Origin: Candidatus Cibiobacter qucibialis
Lineage (GTDB): Bacteria > Bacillota > Clostridia > Oscillospirales > Ruminococcaceae
DNA length: 22,983 bases
Direction of reading: 5' to 3'
Assembly: GCA_004000625.1 (NCBI GenBank)
Contig: SAUS01000044.1
Span: forward strand, 1 to 22,983
This document shows positions 7,836 to 15,187 of the stretch, piece after piece; the stretch's first letter is position 1; the number at the start of each line of letters is the position of its first letter. The notes below the pieces were generated by a model that saw nothing but the letters and a program-made list of their open reading frames with translations, searched no databases and was not told where the DNA came from. A program made the position numbers and the translations under genes.

Positions 7836-7914
7836 GGCAACACCGCACAATTCCCGCCTGACGGCTTAAGCGCCGCTCCGGCGGCTGCGGCACTTAGAAT
7901 TATGCGGTATTGCC
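7836..7914 (-). mobile_element. MITE-like inverted-repeat element, short copy A (79 bp)
   Basis: The 18-bp ends GGCAACACCGCACAATTC and GAATTATGCGGTATTGCC are inverted copies matching at 16 of 18 positions. The element is flanked by a 4-bp direct repeat, TTAG (7832-7835 and 7915-7918), as expected from a transposase-made target duplication. The interior forms a second stem (TAAGTGCCGC with GCGGCGCTTA on the minus strand). It has no coding capacity. Orientation is given as minus because that strand folds with G-U pairs rather than C-A mismatches. It matches both ends of copy B. Confidence 0.85.
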
Positions 7915-7960
7915 TTAGCTTATATCAGCTTTCAAATTTTATTTCTTTGCCCCAAAGGAT

Positions 7961-9934
7961 GTGTTACTACTGGCAAAAAATTCAACTTTACCAAAACTTA
8001 CCCGCAATGGGCGGTTGTTCCTCGGCGGTGCCCTGCTGGGGGCACTGGTGTTTGTGCTGGTGTTCGGGGTCAGCACACTGGATGTAACCAACGATGCCTT
8101 TTGCCGCGGTGGGTATATTGAAAAGGACATCCAGCAGCATTATGCCGGGTGGCTGTTTTACCGCCAAAGCTCCGCTGGCTGGCCGCTTTGCATTGCCCGC
8201 GGCATCAACTACCCGGATGGGCTGAGCGTTGCTTATACCGACTCTATCCCGCTGGTGGCTGCCCTGTTAAAGCCGGTTGCCAACCTTGTGGGCGGAACGT
8301 TCCAGTATATGGGGTGGTTCACGCTGGTCTGCTTTGCGTTGCAGGGCGGGTTTGGCGCGCTGCTGGCAGGGCTGTTCCTGCCGGGGTGCGCGGCACCGCT
8401 TGCGGCGGACCTGCTGTTTGTTACCAGCCCGGTTTTGTTTGAGCGTGTGTTCCGGCATACCTCGCTGGGGGCACAGTTTTTTGTGCTGGCTGCGCTCTAT
8501 TTTTATTTTGCTGCACGGCGCAAAGGGCAGTATGCCTCCCGCGGGCTGTTTGTGCTGAACGTGCTGGCAGTAGGCATCCACCCCTACTTTCTGCCGATGA
8601 CCTATGCCATCACGCTGGCGCTGCTGCTGGAATATGCACTGCACAACCGCCAGCTTGCGGGGCCCGGCCTGTACCTTGCTGCCAACTTTAGCGGCACGGC
8701 ACTGCTGGGCTGGGCACTGGGGCTGCTGTACGGCAGTGCTTCCAGCGGCGGGCAGGCATTGTACGGCTATTTCTGCATGAACCTGAATGCACTGTGGAAC
8801 CCCGTGGGGGTAAACGGCGTGCTGTACAGTCGGGTGCTGCCCGCACAGAACCAGGTTTACGGCAATTATGATGCCTTTGCCTACCTGGGGCTGGGCGTGC
8901 TGATTGCCCTGCCCATTACGGTGGTTTTGCTGCGGCGGCAACTGGGCGGCATGCTGCGCCGTCACTGGGCATTGGCCTGCTGCTGCGCGGTTTTAACGGT
9001 GTTTGCCATCAGCAATGTGATTACCGCAAACGGCGCAACGCTTGCCACGCTGCCGCTGCCCGCTTCGCTGATCAAACTGTTTTCCATCTTCCGTTCCAGT
9101 GGGCGGCTGTTCTGGCCAATCTATTACCTGCTGATGTTGCTAACCCTTGTGGGCCTTGCCCGGCTGAAAGGCCGCTGGCTGCTGGCGGGTGCTGCCCTGC
9201 TGGCTGTGGTACAGGTTTGGGATGTAAGCCCCGGCATGGTGCAGCGCAGTGCGGCAATGCAGCAGGCCATGCAGACCGATGCGTTCCCCACCGAGATGGA
9301 GAGTGATTTCTGGCAGGCAGCGCAGCAGTATACGGCAGTTGTCTCAATGGATGAAATTCAAGATGACGCGTTGCATCTGGCCCTGTTTGCCGCGGACAAC
9401 GGCATGACAACCAACGACCCGTTTGCCGCCCGCTATGATGAAACGGCACTGGCCGCCCAACGGGAAACGCTGCTGGCGGAGCTTGCTGCCGGAACCGTGC
9501 GGGAGGATACGTTGTACCTGTTTGCCGAGGAAGGTGCCTTTTTGCAGGCCGTGGAACCGGTGAAGGACAATGCCTGGTGCGGCAGGGTAACGAGTACGGA
9601 CGGCACATGCAGCTGGTATGTGATTGCGCCGGGGCTGCAGGGGCAGAACTTTGATGCGCTGTGCACCCCCTATGACGAAAATTATCCCCTGCGCCTTGCG
9701 GATTACACTGACGCCCTGTGGAACCGCGGTGTGCTGGACGAAACGAAACAGACGGTATGCTTTGCAGATTCCCCCTTTGTGCGCCACAAGCTGGAACATG
9801 CCAGTGTGCTGTGCGCCGATGGGAAAGAATACACAATTAAAACGATTGACGACCACGATGCAGGCTGGCTGATGGTGACACTGGATATCCCGGACGCGAC
9901 CGTTTTGTGGGATAAAGAATTGGAGAGTAAATAA
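7961..9934 (+). CDS. Polytopic membrane protein, DUF6311-like (possible GT-C glycosyltransferase)
   Basis: A 657-residue integral membrane protein with one N-terminal helix (about 18-40), roughly nine further hydrophobic segments up to about residue 425, and a C-terminal soluble domain of about 220 residues. The first outer loop has DIQQHYAGW, a motif position where GT-C enzymes keep acidic catalytic residues. The overall plan fits DUF6311 proteins, which I recall as uncharacterised; the assignment is from memory of the pattern. The start is uncertain: GTG 7961 is used, but the only ribosome-site-like AAAGGA (7954-7959) lies just 1 nt before it. It ends in TAATG, overlapping the next gene. 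A cell-surface glycan role is inference. Confidence 0.75.
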   Translation: MLLLAKNSTLPKLTRNGRLFLGGALLGALVFVLVFGVSTLDVTNDAFCRGGYIEKDIQQHYAGWLFYRQSSAGWPLCIARGINYPDGLSVAYTDSIPLVAALLKPVANLVGGTFQYMGWFTLVCFALQGGFGALLAGLFLPGCAAPLAADLLFVTSPVLFERVFRHTSLGAQFFVLAALYFYFAARRKGQYASRGLFVLNVLAVGIHPYFLPMTYAITLALLLEYALHNRQLAGPGLYLAANFSGTALLGWALGLLYGSASSGGQALYGYFCMNLNALWNPVGVNGVLYSRVLPAQNQVYGNYDAFAYLGLGVLIALPITVVLLRRQLGGMLRRHWALACCCAVLTVFAISNVITANGATLATLPLPASLIKLFSIFRSSGRLFWPIYYLLMLLTLVGLARLKGRWLLAGAALLAVVQVWDVSPGMVQRSAAMQQAMQTDAFPTEMESDFWQAAQQYTAVVSMDEIQDDALHLALFAADNGMTTNDPFAARYDETALAAQRETLLAELAAGTVREDTLYLFAEEGAFLQAVEPVKDNAWCGRVTSTDGTCSWYVIAPGLQGQNFDALCTPYDENYPLRLADYTDALWNRGVLDETKQTVCFADSPFVRHKLEHASVLCADGKEYTIKTIDDHDAGWLMVTLDIPDATVLWDKELESK

Positions 9935-10878
9935 TGCAGGAACTACATGTAAAAAGCCTTTTGCCCGTGCGGCTGGACAAATACCTGATGGAGCAGTTCC
10001 CTGCCCTGGGGCTGGGGCGGCTGAACAAGGCGCTGCGGGAAAACAAAATTAAGCTGAACGGCAAAAAGCAGCCCCTTGCCACCCGTGTGCAGAACGGCGA
10101 TGTGATCCGCGTTTACCTGCTGGACGACCAGCTTGGACTGACCTCCCAGGAGGGGCCGGAGTTTTTGCAGGCACGCGCCCCGGCGGAATTTATTTATGAA
10201 AACGATGATTTGATCGTGGCCAACAAGCCCGCGGGTATCCCGGTGGATGGCGACGAAGCTGACACCCTGCTGAACCGCGTACTGCGCCGCCTGTATGAGG
10301 AAAAGCGGTGGGACGCCGCCCATGAGCCGCGCCTGTGCCACCGGCTGGACACCGGCACCAGCGGCCTTGTGTTGCTGGCAAAGACCGCGGCGGCGGAAGA
10401 ATTTTTGGTAAACGCCATCAAAGAGCGGTTGATTCGCAAAACTTACCTGTGCGTAACCTTTGGCCGTCCGGTACCACCCGCTGCCACGCTGCACAGCTTT
10501 TTAACGAAAGATTCTGTGCATGGCATTGTGCGCATTCTGGACGAGCCGAAATCCGGTGCAAAAGAGATCATTACCGCATATGATACCATTGCCGTCAGCG
10601 GACGTTTGGCGCTATTACGGGTGGAGCTGGTAACGGGCCGCACCCACCAGATCCGCGCCCATCTGGCCAGCATTGGCTGCCCGATTTTGGGCGATTCCAA
10701 GTATGGCAACAATGCCGCCAACCGGGAGCTGAAGCTGAAATATCAGGCTCTGTGCGCCTGGGAGCTGGCGTTCCCCAAAAAGATCAGCGACCCACAGTTT
10801 GCCGCTTTGGCTGGCAAGGTGTTCCGCGCACCCAAGCCATGGTATTACCAGCAGGTACTGGATGGAACGCTGAAATAA
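9934..10878 (+). CDS. RluA-family RNA pseudouridine synthase
   Basis: Converts specific uridines in rRNA (or tRNA) to pseudouridine. The 314-residue protein has an N-terminal S4 RNA-binding domain (VRLDKYLMEQF to about residue 65) and the RluA catalytic domain with HRLDTGTSGL, the motif holding the catalytic Asp (near residue 135), followed by the family motif GRTHQIRAHL near residue 235. ATG 9934 overlaps the preceding stop by one base (TAATG), with GGAGAG 6 nt upstream, so translation is coupled to the membrane protein. The exact target uridine (RluC/RluD class) cannot be told. No hairpin terminator is seen just after the stop. Confidence 0.93.
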   Translation: MQELHVKSLLPVRLDKYLMEQFPALGLGRLNKALRENKIKLNGKKQPLATRVQNGDVIRVYLLDDQLGLTSQEGPEFLQARAPAEFIYENDDLIVANKPAGIPVDGDEADTLLNRVLRRLYEEKRWDAAHEPRLCHRLDTGTSGLVLLAKTAAAEEFLVNAIKERLIRKTYLCVTFGRPVPPAATLHSFLTKDSVHGIVRILDEPKSGAKEIITAYDTIAVSGRLALLRVELVTGRTHQIRAHLASIGCPILGDSKYGNNAANRELKLKYQALCAWELAFPKKISDPQFAALAGKVFRAPKPWYYQQVLDGTLK

Positions 10879-10982
10879 GCGTTATGCGCCAGGGAATTGA
10901 TTTTTCGCATCCTGCATGCTTTTACTGCTTTATGATTGCTGCCTTGCAAATTTAATCACAAGCTCTAACCACATTTTCCTAT

Positions 10983-11266
10983 GGCAACACCGCACAATTC
11001 CCGCCTTGCGGCTTAAGCACCGTTCCGGCAGCTGCGGCACGGCATCTGCGTTGCCAAAATGCTCGATAATGTCGGGTTGCGGTACCCGCATCGTGCTTCG
11101 GGGGCAAAAGCCCCTCGCACTCTGCGACCGCTGCCCCTGCTTCGGTTCGCTGCATCCGCCACTGGCGGCGCTCACCTTTGCAGCATCCAGTATTATCTGC
11201 GCTTTTGGCTTGGCATCTGCCGCACCTCGCTCGCTGTATCGGCACTTAGAATTATGCGGTATTGCC
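10983..11266 (-). mobile_element. MITE-like inverted-repeat element, long copy B (284 bp)
   Basis: It has the same 18-bp ends as copy A and is flanked by a 4-bp direct repeat, CTAT (10979-10982 and 11267-11270). The 205-bp extra interior lies between two CGGCAC repeats (11035-11040 and 11240-11245); removing one repeat unit gives exactly 79 bp, the length of copy A. A second interior direct repeat, GGCATCTGC, is at 11041-11049 and 11212-11220, and there is a GGGGC-aaaa-GCCCC hairpin. No transposase is present. The small reading frames crossing it look fortuitous. It sits in the convergent gap after the pseudouridine synthase gene. Confidence 0.86.
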
Positions 11267-11316
11267 CTATATTCCTGATGGCAGCAATAAGCACAGACAC
11301 GGAATAGAACAAATAG

Positions 11317-11366
11317 AAAACCAGCCGCCGGCTTCAGGGATTTTCCCCTGCCCGGCGGCTGGTTTT
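11317..11366 (-). terminator. Strong intrinsic terminator, symmetric
   Basis: A perfect 15-bp stem (AAAACCAGCCGCCGG at 11317-11331 with its complement at 11352-11366) and a 20-nt loop. Both strands end the stem in TTTT, so it can act in both directions. It lies 74 nt beyond the stop of the zinc-ribbon gene and closes the long minus-strand operon; from the other side it could stop plus-strand transcription. Confidence 0.9.
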
Positions 11367-11439
11367 GGTTTATTTTGCTTTATCCTGCCCGGATAAATAT
11401 CAGCGGGTCAGCCCGCCTTTGCCGATAAACAGCAGGCGA

Positions 11440-12504
11440 TCAGGCGATGACAAAGTGGTAGATCAGCGACACAGCAATGATGAGCGCACAGACCACTGCG
11501 GTGATGGGCGGTGCCCAATGGATGATACGCTCGGCCATTACATCGTCCTCGCTCTCCTCGTCATCGTCCGCATAACGGCCACGGCGGGGTTCTTCGTCAT
11601 CGTCGCTTTCCTCTTCCTCATCATCGAACATGCGGGTATGCTCGTCCTCTTCATCCTCTTCATCGGCAAACAGATGGCCTTGGGGGACATAGCGGCGCAC
11701 GCGGTCCATTTCGGCGTTGGTTGCTTCGTCGTCCTCGTCCTCTTCTTCCGGTTCCTGGGCCGGGGCGGGCGGGGTGAACTGTGCGGTGGGCTCCTGGCTG
11801 ATGGCTGCCTGAGCCGCGGCGGCGGTGGCAGCGGCCTGGGCTGCTGCGGGGTCAACGCCATTGGCCACGGCGTTGATTTCGCGCTGTTGCTGTTCGGCGG
11901 CCTGCCGGGCTTCCTCCAGAATGCGGGTCAGGGTTGCCTTGATGTAAGCGCGGTCGCCGCCGCACTCGCTGCAGACGGAAACAGCTTCCTCGTTGGGGTG
12001 GAACGCGCCGCAGGCGCAGAACCAGCCGTTTTCGGTATCCTGCGGGACGCAGGTCAGCATCTTATTGTTTGTGCGGGTCTGAAGTGTGCGGGCAATAGAG
12101 CCAGGCAGCACACGGGGGGCCTGCAGGCGGACACGCTTATAATTACGCAGATCCACGCCGCGGCCGTTCAGGAAAGCACGGTCCTGCTCAATTTCCACGC
12201 TGGAAACCGGCGTATCGCTGACAAACACAGCGTCATCGGCACCAAACAGTTCGCCGGGCTGCACATTGAGCTGCTCATAATAGAAATCATCCTCGCACAG
12301 GATCTGACCAGAAGCATCTTTGCACTTGAAGTGGATGATAAAGCCGGTCAGCGGTTCTGTGCCAACATTCTTAAAGGTCAGGCAGACCGCAACTTCACCC
12401 GTGACATCCCCTTTCAGCAGCTCAACACGGACAAACTGGACCGGGCTGCCGGCAGTGTAATAATTGGCACGGGATTGCGCCATCAGGGAAAAATTTTGAT
12501 CCAT
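11440..12504 (-). CDS. Zinc-ribbon, acidic, tail-anchored membrane protein of unknown function
   Basis: I do not recognise a named family. The 354 residues divide into: a beta-rich N-terminal domain (1-150) resembling a C2/immunoglobulin-like sandwich; a four-cysteine zinc ribbon (C163, C165, C178, C181); a helical Ala/Gln-rich segment (190-240); a Pro and then very acidic Asp/Glu-rich linker (241-323); and a single C-terminal membrane helix (332-352) with no sorting signal. With no N-terminal signal, the body is expected in the cytoplasm with the tail in the membrane. It follows ftsH by 16 nt and is last in the operon before the terminator. A link with membrane protein quality control is inference only. 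Confidence 0.8.
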   Translation of the reverse strand: MDQNFSLMAQSRANYYTAGSPVQFVRVELLKGDVTGEVAVCLTFKNVGTEPLTGFIIHFKCKDASGQILCEDDFYYEQLNVQPGELFGADDAVFVSDTPVSSVEIEQDRAFLNGRGVDLRNYKRVRLQAPRVLPGSIARTLQTRTNNKMLTCVPQDTENGWFCACGAFHPNEEAVSVCSECGGDRAYIKATLTRILEEARQAAEQQQREINAVANGVDPAAAQAAATAAAAQAAISQEPTAQFTPPAPAQEPEEEDEDDEATNAEMDRVRRYVPQGHLFADEEDEEDEHTRMFDDEEEESDDDEEPRRGRYADDDEESEDDVMAERIIHWAPPITAVVCALIIAVSLIYHFVIA

Positions 12505-12520
12505 TGTGTTTCACCTTGCC

Positions 12521-14569
12521 TCAATTTTCATCAGACGGTTCGGAGGGCTGTTCCGGCGCGGCGGGCTGCTCTGCCGATGCAGAGGCTGCGGCAGGCGCGG
12601 GGGTATCCAGCCCAAAGGGTGCCAGGTTTTCGCCTTTCATCAGGGCGTCAAACTCTTCGCCGCTGATCTTTTCGCGTTCCATCAGCACACCGGCCACACG
12701 GTGCAGCTCAGTCATGTGCTCGGTCAAAATGCGGCGGGCCGTCTCGTAAGATTCATCCATGATATCACGGATCTCATTATCAATTTCGGACGCCGTATTT
12801 TCGGAATAGCCCTTGCCCTGGCCAAAGTCTCGGCCAAGGAAGGTTTCGCCAGGGTCGGTGCCATAAACCACCGGGCCCATGCGCTCCGAGAAGCCATAGC
12901 GGGTCACCATGGCGCGGGCGGTATCCGTGGCACGCTGCAGGTCGTTGGAAGCACCGGTGGAGATATCATCCAGCACCAGCTGCTCCGCCACACGGCCGCC
13001 CAACAGGCAGACAATGTTCTCGTTCATGGCGGTCTTGGTCACATAGCTGGGGTCTTTTTCCGGCAGATACATGGTAAAGCCGCCTGCCGAACCACGCGGG
13101 ATAATGCTGATCTGGTGCACGGGATCATGCGTTTTGCAGAAATAGCCGGTAATGGCATGGCCGGCCTCGTGGTAAGAGGTCAGGCGCTTTTCGGCATCGG
13201 TCACAACGCGGCTCTTCTTTTCGGGGCCAGCCACAACCTTGATGGAAGCTTCCTCGATTTCGGGTTCGGTGATGGCCTTTTTGCCCTTGCGCGCAGCCAG
13301 CAGGGCAGCTTCGTTGACAAGGTTTTCCAGGTCGGCACCGGAGAAGCCCGCGGTGGACTTGGCGATGGTTTTCAGGCTGACATCGGGGCCAAGGGGCTTG
13401 TTCTTGGTGTGAACGCGCAGAATCTCCTCGCGGCCCTTCACATCCGGCAGACCAACATAAACCTGACGGTCAAAACGGCCGGGACGCAGCAGAGCCTTAT
13501 CCAGAATATCGGCGCGGTTGGTGGCCGCCATCACGATAACGCCGTCGTTGGCGTCAAAGCCGTCCATCTCAACCAGCAGCTGGTTCAGGGTCTGCTCGCG
13601 CTCGTCATGCCCGCCGCCAAGGCCGGCACCACGCTGACGGCCCACGGCATCGATCTCATCAATAAAGATGATGGAGGGCATTGTCTTTTTGGCTTTTTCA
13701 AACAAATCGCGCACACGGGATGCGCCGACGCCGACATACATTTCCACAAAGTCGGAACCGGAGATGGCATAGAACGGAACGCCGGCCTCGCCTGCACAGG
13801 CACGGGCCAGCAGCGTTTTGCCGGTGCCCGGAGGGCCGACAAGCAGAACGCCGTGGGGAATGCGCGCCCCCAGGGAGTTGAACTTTTCCGGTGCTTTCAG
13901 GAACTGAACCACTTCCTGGAGTTCAGCCTTTTCTTCATCCGCACCGGCAACATCGGCAAAGGTTGCCTTGCGCTGGCCTTCCTGCTGGTCCTTGACCTTG
14001 GCACGGCCAACATTCATCAGGCCGCCGCCACCGGCACCGCCGCGGTACATGGACATGAAGAGCAGCACCACGCTGCCGATCATAAAGGCGTACAGGATGA
14101 TCTCAAACCAGGGCACGTTGGTCTTAACGGCGACCATATCGTACTGCATGGGCGCATCCGGGTTGGCTGCATTATACTGGTCGATATAATCCTTGAGGTA
14201 GAATTGCAGGAAATAAGAAGGATATGGCAGCTTGTAGGTAATGACCGCTGCCCCGCCGTTCTTGGGGGCGTAAGCATCGGTGCCATCGCCGTAAATTTCT
14301 GCAAGCAGGCCGTTGGATGTTTCGCTGGACGTGCCGGATTCCGGCAGCGGATGTTCACCTTCTTTCACGCTCATCTCGATAACGCCGGTGTTCAGGTCCA
14401 GGTTAAAGTAGGTGACCTGATTGGATTCAAAGTACCCCATGGCTTCGGACAACATCATGGTGCTCTTGCTGGAGCCAAACAGGCTGGAATAGCTGGAGAT
14501 CATCACAAGTGCTGCCACCATCAGGACAGCGGCAATGATAATGCCGCTGAAACGCGGTTTGTGCTGCAA
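12521..14569 (-). CDS. ftsH: ATP-dependent zinc metalloprotease FtsH
   Basis: A membrane-anchored AAA+ protease that extracts and degrades membrane and short-lived cytosolic proteins. In 682 residues there are two membrane helices (about 10-30 and 152-172) around an extracytoplasmic domain, an AAA+ module with Walker A GPPGTGKT (about 243-250) and Walker B IIFIDEID, an SRH region ending at LLRPGRFDRQ, and the zinc site HEAGH (about 465-469) with the later acidic ligand in the LVLDDISTGASND stretch. The C-terminus is Ala/Pro/Glu-rich. Translation starts at a TTG (14567-14569), supported by GGGAG 8 nt upstream. It sits after hpt, the tilS-hpt-ftsH order known from Bacillus. Confidence 0.97.
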   Translation of the reverse strand: MQHKPRFSGIIIAAVLMVAALVMISSYSSLFGSSKSTMMLSEAMGYFESNQVTYFNLDLNTGVIEMSVKEGEHPLPESGTSSETSNGLLAEIYGDGTDAYAPKNGGAAVITYKLPYPSYFLQFYLKDYIDQYNAANPDAPMQYDMVAVKTNVPWFEIILYAFMIGSVVLLFMSMYRGGAGGGGLMNVGRAKVKDQQEGQRKATFADVAGADEEKAELQEVVQFLKAPEKFNSLGARIPHGVLLVGPPGTGKTLLARACAGEAGVPFYAISGSDFVEMYVGVGASRVRDLFEKAKKTMPSIIFIDEIDAVGRQRGAGLGGGHDEREQTLNQLLVEMDGFDANDGVIVMAATNRADILDKALLRPGRFDRQVYVGLPDVKGREEILRVHTKNKPLGPDVSLKTIAKSTAGFSGADLENLVNEAALLAARKGKKAITEPEIEEASIKVVAGPEKKSRVVTDAEKRLTSYHEAGHAITGYFCKTHDPVHQISIIPRGSAGGFTMYLPEKDPSYVTKTAMNENIVCLLGGRVAEQLVLDDISTGASNDLQRATDTARAMVTRYGFSERMGPVVYGTDPGETFLGRDFGQGKGYSENTASEIDNEIRDIMDESYETARRILTEHMTELHRVAGVLMEREKISGEEFDALMKGENLAPFGLDTPAPAAASASAEQPAAPEQPSEPSDEN

Positions 14570-14577
14570 AAAATCAA

Positions 14578-14582
14578 CTCCC
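14578..14582 (-). promoter_or_regulatory. ftsH ribosome binding site for a TTG start
   Basis: GGGAG on the minus strand, 8 nt before TTG 14569. It supports the rare start codon; no ATG lies at a suitable position. Confidence 0.7.
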
Positions 14583-14591
14583 TGTCAAAAT

Positions 14592-14634
14592 CCGCCAAAA
14601 CGGCGGGCGATTGGTTATTCTGCCAAGACAGAAT
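14592..14634 (-). promoter_or_regulatory. Two small hairpins between hpt and ftsH
   Basis: Immediately after the hpt stop there is ATTCTG-6 nt-CAGAAT (14617-14634), then CCGCC-GTTTT-GGCGG (14592-14606) followed by ATTTTG on the minus strand. The second resembles a weak terminator or an RNA processing/stability site inside the operon. Confidence 0.45.
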
Positions 14635-14635
14635 T

Positions 14636-15187
14636 TTATTTGGAATATACTTCCGGTTTTAACACGCCGACATACGGCAGGTTGCGGTACTTTTCGTCAT
14701 AGTCAAGGCCATAGCCCACAACAAATTCATCGGGCACTTCAAAACCGCAGTAGTCCGGCTCAATATCCACCTTGCGGCGGCTGGGCTTGCTGAGGATGGT
14801 GCACAGGCGCACGCTGTTGGGGCGGCGCAATTTCAGCATGGGCACCAAGTGAGACAACGTGACGCCAGTATCCAGAATATCCTCCACGATCAGAACATCC
14901 TTGCCGGAAAGATCCTGATCCAGGTCCTTGACGATCTTGACAAGGCCCGTAGAAGTGGTGTTGGCACCGCCATAGCTGGAAACCACCATAAAGTCAATGC
15001 TGCAGGGTTCCGTGATGGCGCGCATCAAATCGGCCATGAACACCACGGAGCCTTTCAGGATAGACACCAGCAACAAATCTTTGCCCTCGTAATCGCGGCT
15101 GATCTGTGCCCCCAATTCAGCCACCTTGGCCTGCAGCTGCTCTTCCGAAATCAAAACCTTGGCGATATCATTGTTCATATCATGCAT
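14636..15187 (-). CDS. hpt: Hypoxanthine phosphoribosyltransferase
   Basis: Purine salvage enzyme joining hypoxanthine or guanine to PRPP in the cytoplasm. The 183-residue length is normal. The PPi loop LKGS (44-47) and the PRPP-binding motif VEDILDTG (101-108) are intact, as is the flexible-loop SYGG (71-74). ATG 15187 is chosen because GGAGGA (15198-15203) is 10 nt upstream; a TTG at 15205 would start inside that site. The start overlaps the tilS stop by 8 nt (ATGCATGA), so the two genes are translationally coupled. In Bacillus, Hpt and TilS also regulate ftsH transcription as a complex; whether this holds here is unknown. Confidence 0.95.
   Translation of the reverse strand: MHDMNNDIAKVLISEEQLQAKVAELGAQISRDYEGKDLLLVSILKGSVVFMADLMRAITEPCSIDFMVVSSYGGANTTSTGLVKIVKDLDQDLSGKDVLIVEDILDTGVTLSHLVPMLKLRRPNSVRLCTILSKPSRRKVDIEPDYCGFEVPDEFVVGYGLDYDEKYRNLPYVGVLKPEVYSK

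Noticed and set aside
10916..11278. 120-codon plus-strand open frame through element copy B
   Set aside because: It is mostly made of the repeat element, has no ribosome site, and carries no motif; such frames appear wherever this element is inserted.
11365..12666. 433-codon plus-strand open frame opposite the zinc-ribbon gene
   Set aside because: It runs antisense to a gene with a zinc ribbon, membrane anchor and operon position; it also overlaps the ftsH end.
14570..14610. TTGACA-like hexamer just upstream of ftsH
   Set aside because: TTTTGACAGGG on the minus strand looks like a -35 box, but no -10 box is found at 16-19 nt; the position overlaps the ribosome binding site.
12506..14662. 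718-codon plus-strand open frame opposite ftsH
   Set aside because: It is the antisense of a fully conserved FtsH frame; the translation has no recognisable motifs and no start signals. Long antisense frames are expected from GC-rich codon use.
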